Assembly (NCBI GenBank): GCA_030446715.1
Contig: JAUJMU010000008.1
Location: 62,001 to 126,000 of the forward strand
Length of the DNA: 64,000 nt
From: Cytophagales bacterium
GTDB lineage: Bacteria; Bacteroidota; Bacteroidia; Cytophagales; 172606-1
Direction: 5' to 3'
Under the pieces are notes generated by a model. It saw nothing but the letters and a program-made list of their open reading frames with translations, was not told where the DNA came from and ran no database searches. Each line of letters opens with the position of its first letter. The stretch's first letter is position 1. This document shows positions 26,526 to 35,283 of the stretch, piece after piece. Position numbers and translations under genes: made by a program.

Positions 26526-27821
26526 TTACTTAATTTCCAGCCATTTAGGCCGGAGCAGGAAAAACAGCGCCGCCAGCGACACGGTGAAGAAAACGGCTAA
26601 CAACCCAAATATGGCATTGTAACCACCGCTTTCCTGGGTCATCTCTCCCACTTTCTGCACGAGGAAGGCGCTAAAACCCGTTTCGGCGAAACCTACCAGT
26701 GCCGCTACCGTGGCTACCCGCCGGGCGGCTATATCCTGTTTAAATGCCTGCTGGTTAGCCTGCCAGGCCGCCAGCCCGAACACGTACGCACACAGTAAGA
26801 CCAGGCCGGAGGTAATTGACGTAATTTGCGGCAGAAACAAAATAGACATCATCAGCAGGTAACTGCCCACAATGACTATTTTCCGGCTGCGCAGAATAGA
26901 TACCCCTTTTTTTGCCAGCCACCATACCAGGGCACCGCTTACCCAAAGCCCCAGGTCCTGCGCCAAATAGATAATTGTTAGTTTATTGCCCAGCGTCTGG
27001 TCGTACGGCATTTGCCAGGCCTGGGTCAGGTACGAGGGCAACCATTGCGAGATGAAGTACCACCCGGGGATGATGCCTACGCCGATGAGGGTAACCCCCC
27101 AGAAAGCCGGCGACCGGAATATATCGGCCAGGCTAACCCGTTCTCCGGTAACGGAAGCAGTCTCGGGGGCGCGGGATGCGGGCCAGTGCAATGCCCGCCG
27201 TTCGGGATGCCGGAAAATCAGCAACCAAGGCACGAGCCACAGCAGGCCCAGCAAACCGGTGGCAAAAAAGCTGTAACGCCAGTTGTAGTACGTCGAGAAA
27301 AAAATAACGAGTTTGGGGGCCGCCAGCGTAGCCAGTACCGCGCCGCTGTTGAAAATACCCGCCGCCAGGCTGCGTTCGTTGGCCGGAAAAATACGGGCAA
27401 TCAGCAGGAGGCAAATGGGAAAATTTACGGCTTCGAACACCCCCAACAGGTAGCGTAGCCACAGAACGTCGGAATAGGAAGTAGCCAGCCCTACCAACAT
27501 GGTGCTGATCGTCCAGCCGGTGACCATCAGGGGAAAAAACAGGCGGATATTGCGCACCCGGTCCAGCAGAATCCCGATAAACAGGTGGGAAAAGGCGTAC
27601 GAGTACACAAACGCCGCCAGCAATTTGCCGCGCCCGGCATTGTCCAGCCCGAATTCTTCACTGATGGGTTCAATCGCCACGCTTAAGGTCTGGCGGTCGA
27701 AATAGTTGATGAAGGTAGCCAAAAACAAGGTACCCAGCACCCACCAGCGCCAGGTGCGTTCGTACCAGTTACGGGGTGGCGTGGAGAGGGCTTTTTCCGG
27801 CGTTTGCGTGGGATGAATCAT
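26526..27821 (-). CDS. MFS transporter, anion:cation symporter (hexuronate-type) family
   Basis: This 431-residue protein has twelve predicted membrane helices and the entry motif FINYFDRQTLSVAIEPISEE followed by FGLDNAGRGKLLAAFVYSYA, typical of the ACS family of the major facilitator superfamily, whose members import hexuronates, aldonates, tartrate and similar organic anions with protons or sodium. GILLDRVRNIR is the loop 2-3 motif. It sits 22 bases after the GntR gene in the same operon as an acid-sugar kinase, so its substrate is probably the sugar acid that the kinase phosphorylates. The C-terminus ends FLLRPKWLEIK. Confidence 0.88.
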   Translation of the reverse strand: MIHPTQTPEKALSTPPRNWYERTWRWWVLGTLFLATFINYFDRQTLSVAIEPISEEFGLDNAGRGKLLAAFVYSYAFSHLFIGILLDRVRNIRLFFPLMVTGWTISTMLVGLATSYSDVLWLRYLLGVFEAVNFPICLLLIARIFPANERSLAAGIFNSGAVLATLAAPKLVIFFSTYYNWRYSFFATGLLGLLWLVPWLLIFRHPERRALHWPASRAPETASVTGERVSLADIFRSPAFWGVTLIGVGIIPGWYFISQWLPSYLTQAWQMPYDQTLGNKLTIIYLAQDLGLWVSGALVWWLAKKGVSILRSRKIVIVGSYLLMMSILFLPQITSITSGLVLLCAYVFGLAAWQANQQAFKQDIAARRVATVAALVGFAETGFSAFLVQKVGEMTQESGGYNAIFGLLAVFFTVSLAALFFLLRPKWLEIK

Positions 27822-27843
27822 GGCTGGGATCAGGTTACCGGCT

Positions 27844-28557
27844 TTAGGCAGAGGGGTAATGGAAGACTTTCATCAGCTTGATCAGTTCCCTTTTTACGTT
27901 TTTCATGTGCTCCTGCATGGCTTGTTCGGCTTTCTCCGGATTTTTCTCTAAAATAGCCTGGACAAATGCTTCGTGTTCCGCTACCGTTTTTTCAATCCGT
28001 CCCTCTAAGGCCAGCATTCCCACTTTCAGGCGGTGCCATTGAATGTTCATATTCTTGATAATGTTCTCACTCTTTTGGTTTTTAGCCATTTTAAATACCA
28101 CACCATGAAGTTTGCGGTCAATGGCCAGCCAGTTTTTGAGTCGAAGGGCTTCGCTTTCCTCGTTCTGCGGTTTTTCGGCGGTAAAAGCTTTCATTTCAGC
28201 CATAATTTTCCGGAGTTCCTTAAATTCCGCCTCCTCGCCGCGCAAAGCAGCCCATTTGGCTACGGCTCCCTCTAAATATATTTTTATATCAAAGATCTCT
28301 TCGATTTCTTTGATCGTGAGAATGTAAACTTTTTTCCGGCCGTTTTTGGTTACGATTAATCCTTTCTCTTCCAGTTTCTTAATGGCCTCCCGGATGGGGG
28401 TCCGGCTGATGTTCAGTCTTTCGGAAAGCGCCATTTCAGTGATTACCTCCCCCGGTTCCATCTGCATCGTGAGAATGAGGTGTTCAATGGTCTCGTACGC
28501 TTCTTCCCAGGCTTTTTTGTTAATTTGCCCTATTTTTTCAGTTATTGTTTTGATCAT
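27844..28557 (-). CDS. GntR-family (FCD) transcriptional regulator
   Basis: The 237-residue protein has an N-terminal winged helix (EVITEMALSERLNISRTPIR, EAIKKLEEKGLIVTKNGRKK) and an all-helical FCD ligand-binding domain (EEIFDIKIYLEGAVAKWAAL, TVAEHEAFVQAILEKNPEKA, MQEHMKNVKRELIKLM). FCD members sense acidic metabolites, often uronate or aldonate intermediates. Its ATG overlaps the kinase TGA as ATGA (28557-28554), pointing to coupled translation. Likely binding sites are palindromes with core TTGTATACAA at 29970, 30110, 50808 and 51034; the form resembles the UxuR/ExuR operators known from enterobacteria. It most likely represses its own operon, the split transketolase, the PL8 gene and PUL 2 until an inducer appears. 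Confidence 0.88.
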   Translation of the reverse strand: MIKTITEKIGQINKKAWEEAYETIEHLILTMQMEPGEVITEMALSERLNISRTPIREAIKKLEEKGLIVTKNGRKKVYILTIKEIEEIFDIKIYLEGAVAKWAALRGEEAEFKELRKIMAEMKAFTAEKPQNEESEALRLKNWLAIDRKLHGVVFKMAKNQKSENIIKNMNIQWHRLKVGMLALEGRIEKTVAEHEAFVQAILEKNPEKAEQAMQEHMKNVKRELIKLMKVFHYPSA

Positions 28558-29942
28558 TTTCCAGTCAGTTTAGTGTATACACTTTTTAGCGATTGGGCAT
28601 TTCCCACGTTTCCGGGAAAAACCACGTACAACATACCCGGATGTTTACTGCCTTTGCCCAACTGCCATACGGGTACGCCCGGTTCGATTTGTCCCACTAC
28701 CACCCCTTCGGTCAGGTGAAGTCCTTTCCGGGCGACGTCCAGGGAAGTAATTCCGCCCTTGGCAATGATGAAATCAGGGGCCACCGTTAACTGGTTCACC
28801 AGGGTTGACAGAAAGTCCGAGATGATTTCCCCCGCCTTGAGGCGACTTTCGTAATCACCCTGTAAGGCATATTCCCTCTCGGTATACACCACTACTGACT
28901 GACCGGCGCTTAGCCAACGGTCTACCTGCCGCGTTAATTCACCCAGGTACCGGGCACATGCGTCCGAAAAAATGGTTGCCAGTTGCACGGCTACCCGTTC
29001 CAGGTTATCTTCCTGCAGAAGGCATTGCAACTGCTCAGTCGTTTTTTGAACGTGTGACCCCACCACGATTAATCCTTTGGTCGCTACCGGCAGGGGCTCA
29101 AATAATGCCTTATCCTCAATGCCGGCCCTGATTTTTACGAAAGAAGCCGCGGTCCGGTACAAAAAACGCTTTCCTTCTTGTTCGGACCGGCACAGGGCCA
29201 GGGCAACCACCTCCAAATCTTCATCACGCATCGCATCGACCGTGACCGGAACCGTTCCCTCTACCTTTTTCAAAATCTGATGGACCTGCTCCACGCCGCC
29301 CTCCCGAATGTCACTGAGGGTAATTTTTACTACTGCTTCCTGCGTCCAAAATCCTTTCGATTGTTCTGCTACCCAGGCGGGCAGGTAGGAATGGGCGTAC
29401 CCGAAGACCGGGTCCCGGGCAAACTCAGTCCGGTGCACTTCCACCAAGGCATCCTGCTGCTCCAGGTAATGGGTTCCGTCAATGGTATACCGGCCTCCCT
29501 CTCCAAAAAAGGGAATGATCAGAACCCCGTCGAAGGGTCCGCACGTTTGCAGTAAAGTCATTACCTCCGCCCCAAAATGCCCCCTGAGCGTAGAATCACT
29601 CCGGCTGATGATGCGTAAAGCATGGGCAGGAATGCACCCGGTCAGTACGGTGGCAATCTGCCGGGTAAGGGCAGCCGCTTTTTCGGCGCCGTACGCCCGG
29701 GTATTGGTCAGAATAAAAAAGATATCGTGGTGAGCGGCGGTTTCAGCTACGGTTTCCCGGTCCCAGGTGGTGAGAATCTTCACGTCGTGTACCGTCTGAC
29801 AACCGGTAGGATCGTCATCGAGCACCACCAGCTTGATCCCCCCGGATTGATTAAGACCCCGGATCGTTTCCCGGGCGCCGGGCAACGTCCGTACGGCCGG
29901 AACGGGATGGAATAAGCCGGCAGGTTCCCTTGGGTGGCTCAC
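28554..29942 (-). CDS. Four-carbon acid sugar kinase family protein (DUF1537)
   Basis: The product has the N-terminal signature IKLVVLDDDPTGCQTVHDV, the sugar-binding parts FILTNTRAYGAEKA and RIISRSDSTLRGHFGAE, and the C-terminal nucleotide-binding parts FIIAKGGITSLDVARKGL and GMLYVVFPGNVG. Known members phosphorylate 3-oxo-tetronates and related acid sugars with ATP in the cytosol. No ATG exists near the 5' end. A TTG at 30002 would place the operator inside the gene; GTG 29942-29940 is preferred, leaving the operator core 28 bases upstream. It is the first gene of the minus-strand operon, overlaps the GntR gene by four bases, and is divergent from the split transketolase. Exact substrate unknown. 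Confidence 0.85.
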   Translation of the reverse strand: MSHPREPAGLFHPVPAVRTLPGARETIRGLNQSGGIKLVVLDDDPTGCQTVHDVKILTTWDRETVAETAAHHDIFFILTNTRAYGAEKAAALTRQIATVLTGCIPAHALRIISRSDSTLRGHFGAEVMTLLQTCGPFDGVLIIPFFGEGGRYTIDGTHYLEQQDALVEVHRTEFARDPVFGYAHSYLPAWVAEQSKGFWTQEAVVKITLSDIREGGVEQVHQILKKVEGTVPVTVDAMRDEDLEVVALALCRSEQEGKRFLYRTAASFVKIRAGIEDKALFEPLPVATKGLIVVGSHVQKTTEQLQCLLQEDNLERVAVQLATIFSDACARYLGELTRQVDRWLSAGQSVVVYTEREYALQGDYESRLKAGEIISDFLSTLVNQLTVAPDFIIAKGGITSLDVARKGLHLTEGVVVGQIEPGVPVWQLGKGSKHPGMLYVVFPGNVGNAQSLKSVYTKLTGK

Positions 29943-29967
29943 TGGTGTTAAGTTTTGTTTTGGAAGC

Positions 29968-29981
29968 AATTGTATACAAAT
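29968..29981. promoter_or_regulatory. GntR operator site 1 (kinase promoter)
   Basis: Palindromic core TTGTATACAA at 29970-29979 in the context CAATTGTATACAAATA. The 16-base context is the same as site 3 (50805-50820), and similarity continues to the right for about 20 more bases. It lies 26-28 bases before the preferred kinase start, where a bound repressor would block transcription. Confidence 0.75.
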
Positions 29982-30107
29982 ATTTGGTAATTTAAAATAC
30001 AATAAGTTTTTTATTTTACCCGCCCCTTAACGGCTACCAATCAAAAAATAGGGGTATGCTGAGCGATTAAAAATTTATTTTCTTAATAGCATTGCCAAGT
30101 AGCTAAT

Positions 30108-30121
30108 AATTGTATACAATT
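30108..30121. promoter_or_regulatory. GntR operator site 2 (transketolase promoter)
   Basis: Perfect 14-base palindrome AATTGTATACAATT, 19 bases before ATG 30140. The context AATAATTGTATACAATT is identical to that of site 4 (51030-51046), and both are preceded by ATTGCC 10-20 bases upstream. Spacing to the start suggests repression. Confidence 0.75.
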
Positions 30122-30139
30122 GTAAGCGTAAATGTACTT

Positions 30140-31051
30140 ATGATGCAACTTACAACGGACGAATTACGACACTTGCAGGAGAGGGCCTACCAGATCCGCC
30201 GGCTGTCGGTTGAAATGATTGCTTACAGCCAGTGGGGACACATTGGCGGCTCGTTCTCAATGGCCGAACTGCTGGCCGTCTTGTACTTCAAGGACATGAA
30301 GCTGGACCCGGAGCAACCGTCTTTGGAAAACCGGGACCGGCTTATTTTGTCCAAAGCCCACGGTTCCCCCGCCCTGTACGCCGTGCTGGCCCTTAGAGGA
30401 TTTATGCCCGAGGAGAAAATTTACCAATACTGTGAACTAGGGGGTTTGGAAGGGCATACGCACATAGAAAGCGCCCCCGGCATTGAAGCGACCGGTGGCC
30501 CGCTGGGGATGGGGCTCTCGGTGGCCGTGGGCATGGCCATGGGACTGCGCCGGAAAGAAAATCCCCGCTCCCGGGTCATTTGCATTTTAGGTGACGGAGA
30601 GTGCAACGAAGGCAACGTGTGGGAAGCGGCCATGTCGGCGGCGCATTACCACTTAGACAACCTGATTGCGATAGTAGATTATAACAAGGCAATGGCGAAA
30701 GGATTTGTCTGGGATTTGATGGGCATTGAGCCGTTTGCCGATAAATGGAAAGCCTTCGGCTGGAACGTGCTCGAGATTGACGGCCACGATTTGCAGGAGG
30801 TAGCCCGTGCTTTGTACACGGCCCGGTGGGTCAAAGCCAACGGGTCACCCGTCGTGATCATTGCCCATACCGTAAAAGGAAAAGGAATCGAGCAGGCGGA
30901 GTTTAATTACAAATGGCACACCCACGCCCCGGACCCGGAAACGGCTGATGCCATGCTGCGGGAAGTAGCCCGCAACTACGGTTATCCGGAAGAAGGGTAC
31001 AGTAAACTGGAAAAAGCAGTAGAAAAAGAAACATTTTATGGCGGAGAATAA
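30140..31051 (+). CDS. Transketolase, N-terminal (TPP-binding) subunit
   Basis: From ATG 30140 (or 30143) the product is about 303 residues and covers the pyrophosphate-binding half of transketolase: HIGGSFSMAELLAVLYF, SKAHGSPALYAVLALRGF, GPLGMGLSVAVGMAMGLR, the thiamine diphosphate motif GDGECNEGNVWEAAM, then VDYNKAMAKG, and IAHTVKGKGIEQAEFNYKWH. It pairs with the next gene to make a whole enzyme that moves two-carbon ketol units between sugar phosphates. The frame runs upstream to 30110 through the operator, which is therefore not coding. Split transketolases of this kind occur in dedicated sugar pathways, including (recalled, not checked) D-apulose phosphate cleavage. The gene overlaps the next by 14 bases. 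Confidence 0.9.
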   Translation: MMQLTTDELRHLQERAYQIRRLSVEMIAYSQWGHIGGSFSMAELLAVLYFKDMKLDPEQPSLENRDRLILSKAHGSPALYAVLALRGFMPEEKIYQYCELGGLEGHTHIESAPGIEATGGPLGMGLSVAVGMAMGLRRKENPRSRVICILGDGECNEGNVWEAAMSAAHYHLDNLIAIVDYNKAMAKGFVWDLMGIEPFADKWKAFGWNVLEIDGHDLQEVARALYTARWVKANGSPVVIIAHTVKGKGIEQAEFNYKWHTHAPDPETADAMLREVARNYGYPEEGYSKLEKAVEKETFYGGE

Positions 31052-32012
31052 GACAAATACCGAGGAATTCCGGGACGCATTCGGCAAAACACTCATCGAG
31101 TTGGGAAAAGAAAATCCCAAAATTGTTTTTCTCGACGCAGATTTACACACTTCCACGAAAGCCACCGGATTCAAGCAGACCTTCCCGGACCGGTTCGTGC
31201 AGGTAGGGATTGCCGAGCAGAATTTGTTTGGCATCGCGGCCGGTCTGGCGTTCGAAGGCTTTGTGCCCTTCCCTTCCACTTTTGCCGCTTTTGCCTCCCG
31301 AAGGGCGCTGGATCAGATTGCCATTTCCATCTGCTTTCCCAATATCAACGTCAAAATTCCCGGTTCCTACTGCGGGGTTCCCACCAGCCGGGCGGGCGGA
31401 TCGCACAATTGCATTGAGGATCTGGCGGTGATGCGGGCCTTGCCGAACATGAAAGTGGCCGATCCCGGCAGCAACGAAGACCTGCGCCAGATTATGAAAA
31501 CCGCCGTGGCCACGCCCGGCCCGGTATACTTCCGGGTTACCCGCTACGCCGTGCCCGAACTGTTCGGCCCGGAGCACCGCTTCGAGTGGGGCAAAGGCGT
31601 GGTGCTCCGTCCGGGGAGTGATGTTACCTTGTTCGGAACGGGCGTGATGACACACTTTTGCCTGGAGGCAGCCGGCATCCTGGCCGAGCAAGCCATCCAG
31701 GCGGAAGTCGTGCACCTGGCTTCGGTAAAGCCCATTGACAATAAGTTGATTGTAGAATCTGCGCTTCGGACCGGCTGCGCCGTTACGGCTGAAAATGCAA
31801 CCATTTATGGCGGCCTGGGCGACGCGGTGAGCCAGGTACTGGCCGAAGCACACCCCGTACCGGTTCACCGGATTGGGGTGCGGGACCAATTTGTCGAAAG
31901 CGGCGGCATTGAGGAGCTATTTGCCCTGCACCAAATGACACCCCAGGATATTGCCAACGCCGCCCTCCAGGTAATTCGCAAAAAAGCAAAGAGTGAACAG
32001 GAAGCGATATGA
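31038..32012 (+). CDS. Transketolase, C-terminal (pyrimidine-binding) subunit
   Basis: This 324-residue protein completes the split transketolase. It has the pyrimidine-binding domain (IVFLDADLHTSTKATGFKQT, FVQVGIAEQNLFGIAAGLAF with the catalytic Glu, GSYCGVPTSRAGGSHNCIED) and the C-terminal transketolase domain (GSDVTLFGTGVMTHFCLEAA, LASVKPIDNKLIVESA, IGVRDQFVESGGIEELF). ATG 31038 lies 14 bases before the stop of the N-terminal subunit, so the two are translationally coupled. Its promoter carries the same operator as the divergent acid-sugar kinase, so kinase and transketolase act in one inducible pathway. Ending at 32012, it is followed by a 400-base gap. Confidence 0.9.
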   Translation: MAENKTNTEEFRDAFGKTLIELGKENPKIVFLDADLHTSTKATGFKQTFPDRFVQVGIAEQNLFGIAAGLAFEGFVPFPSTFAAFASRRALDQIAISICFPNINVKIPGSYCGVPTSRAGGSHNCIEDLAVMRALPNMKVADPGSNEDLRQIMKTAVATPGPVYFRVTRYAVPELFGPEHRFEWGKGVVLRPGSDVTLFGTGVMTHFCLEAAGILAEQAIQAEVVHLASVKPIDNKLIVESALRTGCAVTAENATIYGGLGDAVSQVLAEAHPVPVHRIGVRDQFVESGGIEELFALHQMTPQDIANAALQVIRKKAKSEQEAI

Positions 32013-32409
32013 AGCTACGGGTTGGGCGCTGCTACGGCCAGCTAATGCTTTTATCAGAATAATAAAGGATTAACGCACAGACCAGACCAGGCTTGCTACC
32101 CGGTGACCTTCGTACGCCCTTTTAAAAATAGAACCTTTCTAACAAAAAACTTCATTTAAATTGTAATGTATCCGGTAGCAGGATAAGGAAGGCTACCTGA
32201 GTGCGGTAATCTGTAAGAATTGTGGTGATAACCATTATGGTAATAACCAAAGTGTACTTCGATGCTTGGCCAGTTGCCGATGAAAAACCAGTTGGGGAAG
32301 TTTCTCGCTGGTTTTATACTTTTCCCTTATTCTGCGAGTTCAGAGTTTCCTATTGAATTAGTCTAATTAATTCCTAACCCTTAATTCGCATTTTAAACCA
32401 GACCTGACT
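32013..32409. other. Intergenic region with one small hairpin
   Basis: Nothing coding was recognised between the transketolase and the GH5-like gene. AAAACCAG (32284-32291) and CTGGTTTT (32308-32315) form an 8-bp stem ending in T residues, a weak terminator candidate. An AT-rich stretch at 32345-32400 may hold the promoter of the next gene. Confidence 0.45.
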
Positions 32410-33411
32410 ATGAGGATTGCTGCATCCTGTTGTTTGCTGACACTTGGCCTTTTGGTAGCCGTTCTGCCTCCCGCTGCCGCACAGGGAAATGAACTGACTA
32501 TCCAGGGAACTCGGTTCCTGCTGAACAATGAACCATTTCCGTTCACGGGTATCAGCTTTTTTAATGCCATTTATAACCCGGCTTTCAATAAAAGTTCTGC
32601 TGACCGCAAAAAATGGCTGGAAAAATTCGGGCGCTACGGCATTAATGTGCTGCGGGTATGGGGGCAGTGGGACAATAAAAACGGCTTTGTGGATAGTGGT
32701 CCAAACAGCACTTTGTACCATCCTGACGGTAGCCTGCGAATGGAGCACGTAAACCGGCTAAAGGAAATTATTCGCGATGCGGACGCACTGGGCATGGTTA
32801 TCGAGGTAGCTCTTTTTTCACAGGAGAGTTACCACAACGACATCCGGCTGACACCTGCCGCTTCCGACCAGGCAGTGGCCGCCATTACCAAAGAACTGCT
32901 GCCCTATCGTAACGTGGTGATTCAGATTTGGAATGAATTATCAGACCGGGTACTGGATCATGTTAAGACGGTAAAATCAGTAGATGCTAAGCGGCTGGTA
33001 ACCAACTCGCCGGGCGTAGCAGGAATTTTGGGCGACCGGGTACAGAACGAAACGTTGGATTTTTTGACTCCTCATACCAGCCGCCAGTCCGTGGGCAATC
33101 ACTGGGAAATTGCACCTCATGAGATTGCCTACCTGTTGAAACGATACCAGAAGCCGGTTGTTGATGATGAACCGGCCAGAAACGGTACGCCTAAATTTGG
33201 TGGACCCAAAGATGCCGCCTACCCGCACGAGCACATCCTGCACATTTATCAAGTCTGGCAGCAGAATGCTTATTTCGTTTATCACCACGATATGTTTCAA
33301 ACCGGCTATAATACGCCTGCCATACCGCCGTCAGGCATTCTCCCGATCCCGAATTCAATCCGTATCATAAAACAGTACTTGAATTCATTTCACACCGGCA
33401 GAGGTACATGA
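32410..33411 (+). CDS. Secreted GH5-like (cellulase-fold) glycoside hydrolase
   Basis: The 333-residue product has a signal peptide (LLTLGLLVAVLPPAAAQ) and a TIM-barrel layout: FLLNNEPFPFTGISFFNAIY, YGINVLRVWGQWDN, DADALGMVIEVALFSQESYH, VVIQIWNELSD with the likely acid/base Glu after Asn, and KPVVDDEPARNG with the likely nucleophile Glu. The fold resembles GH5 and related clan GH-A enzymes. At 333 residues it is a single-domain enzyme. It precedes the sigma factor of PUL 1 by 66 bases and probably contributes to its substrate range. Exact family and substrate are not certain. Confidence 0.75.
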   Translation: MRIAASCCLLTLGLLVAVLPPAAAQGNELTIQGTRFLLNNEPFPFTGISFFNAIYNPAFNKSSADRKKWLEKFGRYGINVLRVWGQWDNKNGFVDSGPNSTLYHPDGSLRMEHVNRLKEIIRDADALGMVIEVALFSQESYHNDIRLTPAASDQAVAAITKELLPYRNVVIQIWNELSDRVLDHVKTVKSVDAKRLVTNSPGVAGILGDRVQNETLDFLTPHTSRQSVGNHWEIAPHEIAYLLKRYQKPVVDDEPARNGTPKFGGPKDAAYPHEHILHIYQVWQQNAYFVYHHDMFQTGYNTPAIPPSGILPIPNSIRIIKQYLNSFHTGRGT

Positions 33412-33477
33412 AATAATAAAAGGCCAACGTTAAAAGTTTTGTCAGCTTGTGTAAGTATTAGGAAACAGTCGTAATCC

Positions 33478-34089
33478 ATGTACAAAGCGTATACTCACTG
33501 CTCTGACCGGGAGATTTGGGCGGCATTCCGGAGCGGAAGTGAGGAAGCGTATTCGTACATGTACAGTCATTTTGTAAGCATTCTTTTCCGGTACGGTACC
33601 AAACTCAGTTCGGACCGGGAGCTGGTAAAAGATGCCATTCAGGATATGTTTGTGTATTTGTGGGCCAGTAAACACAAACTCTCCCCGACGGATTCCATTA
33701 AGTACTATCTTTTCCGCGTGCTCCGACGCGGCATCCTGGCCCAAAAACAATTGGCTATTCAAGCCTCCTCCGCCTTCTGGGTAGAGATTCTGCTTGCGGA
33801 GTCGAATCCTTCCGTTGAGCAGGAATTAATTGAGCAGCAGCAGGATCAGGCAAAAAAGCAACGATTGGCGGATGGGATCGGGCAACTGCCCCTGCGGCAG
33901 AAAGAAGCCGTATTCCTCCGCTTCTACGAGAATTTAGCGTACGCCCAGATTGCCGAAATAATGTCCATCAGCCCGCGTGCGGTGTATAAGCTGATCTACA
34001 AGGCCATTGACGCCCTGCAAAAAAACATGCTTCCCGCCCTTGCCGGCCTTTTGCTGCGGTGCGCTTTCCTGGAACTGCCGATGGCCTGA
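33478..34089 (+). CDS. ECF-type RNA polymerase sigma factor (PUL-associated)
   Basis: This 203-residue sigma factor has region 2 (RSGSEEAYSYMYSHFVSILF, DAIQDMFVYLWASKHKL) and region 4 (LPLRQKEAVFLRFYENLAYA, QIAEIMSISPRAVYKLIYKA). In Bacteroidota such factors pair with a FecR anti-sigma and an STN-bearing SusC, exactly the genes that follow. When the SusC meets its glycan, the signal passes through STN to FecR and frees the sigma factor, which transcribes the PUL. The gap to the FecR gene is 165 bases. Confidence 0.92.
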   Translation: MYKAYTHCSDREIWAAFRSGSEEAYSYMYSHFVSILFRYGTKLSSDRELVKDAIQDMFVYLWASKHKLSPTDSIKYYLFRVLRRGILAQKQLAIQASSAFWVEILLAESNPSVEQELIEQQQDQAKKQRLADGIGQLPLRQKEAVFLRFYENLAYAQIAEIMSISPRAVYKLIYKAIDALQKNMLPALAGLLLRCAFLELPMA

Positions 34090-34254
34090 CCACCCTTTTA
34101 TTCAATCACGCCTTCGGGTATTCCCCCTTCGCTACGCAAAAAAATTTTTATCCCGAAGGGTCACTTCACATCTTTTCTCCTATTTGGTACTATAAGCCAA
34201 TGCATTTGGATTATAGTACCAGATCAATCGGGCTATTACTGCTATTATCCAATT

Positions 34255-35262
34255 ATGGAGAGCTACGAGAATTTTACCGTGCGTGAATTTGTACTGGACG
34301 AGCATTTCCAGCGGTGGGTGCAGTTCGGGGAGAACCCCGCCTTTTGGGAACAATGGGTAAGTGAGCATCCCCAATGCCGGGAAACAGTAGCGGAAGCCCG
34401 GGAAACGGTACTCCTGCTGTACCAGGATGAGGATGAACTGGATCCGGTCGAAATTAACGCAATGTGGCAGCTCATTAAATTCCGCAGGCAGTCAGAAACC
34501 GCGCCGGTGTACGCCCCCGGGTGGAGAAACTGGCAGCGGGCAGCCGCCGTCATCACGTTGCTGCTGGCAGCAGCCGGCAGTTTCTACTTCTTCCAGGTAT
34601 TCCGGCCCCAGCCCCTGGTTTATCAGGCCACTCATCAGCCGCGGACGCTTACGCTACCCGATGGCTCATCGGTCGTTTTAAACGCCCATTCCCGGCTTAC
34701 GCTGACTCCCGGTTGGAATGAGCAGCAAAGCCGGGAGGTGTGGCTGGAGGGAGAAGCTTATTTTGAGGTAAGCCGCGCCAAAAATGCCCGAAACACTTTT
34801 GTAGTACACGCTTCCGGTTTAAACGTCCGGGTGCTGGGAACCACCTTTAACGTGTGGCAGCGGCAGCGACAAACCAAAATTGTACTCAGTTCGGGCAAAA
34901 TCCGGCTGGATGGGGAAACGATTACCCAACCCGTAGTCATGACGCCGGGGGAAATCGTGGAATTAACCGGGCAGCCATCCCGGCCGGTACCCCGCAGGGT
35001 GGATGCGCGGGTGTATACCTCCTGGAAGGATAACCGCCTGATTTTCGTCGAAACGCCCCTGAGTGAGGTGGCCAGGGTGATCCAGACGCGTTACGGCTAC
35101 AACGTTCAGGTTACGGACAGTACGGTATTGACGGAACAGATCACCTTCAAGCCGCTTACCGATGATTTTCAGGTACTGCTGCGGATGCTTTCGGAGTCTT
35201 TCCAGGTGGAGGTAGACCCGGCAGCCCGGCAGATTACGATCAGAGGCAATTCTCCGAAGTAG
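34255..35262 (+). CDS. FecR-family anti-sigma factor
   Basis: The 335-residue protein has a cytosolic N-terminal anti-sigma part (VREFVLDEHFQRWVQFGENP), one membrane helix at about residues 93-112 (AAAVITLLLAAAGSFYFFQ), a periplasmic FecR domain (RTLTLPDGSSVVLNAHSRLT, REVWLEGEAYFEVSR, FVVHASGLNVRVLGTTFNVW) and a C-terminal DUF4974 domain (NRLIFVETPLSEVARVIQTR, ITFKPLTDDFQVLLRMLSES) that contacts the STN of the partner SusC. It lies between sigma factor and SusC, 21 bases before the latter, in the usual order. Confidence 0.93.
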   Translation: MESYENFTVREFVLDEHFQRWVQFGENPAFWEQWVSEHPQCRETVAEARETVLLLYQDEDELDPVEINAMWQLIKFRRQSETAPVYAPGWRNWQRAAAVITLLLAAAGSFYFFQVFRPQPLVYQATHQPRTLTLPDGSSVVLNAHSRLTLTPGWNEQQSREVWLEGEAYFEVSRAKNARNTFVVHASGLNVRVLGTTFNVWQRQRQTKIVLSSGKIRLDGETITQPVVMTPGEIVELTGQPSRPVPRRVDARVYTSWKDNRLIFVETPLSEVARVIQTRYGYNVQVTDSTVLTEQITFKPLTDDFQVLLRMLSESFQVEVDPAARQITIRGNSPK

Positions 35263-35283
35263 TCATTCTATACCCTTACCCTT

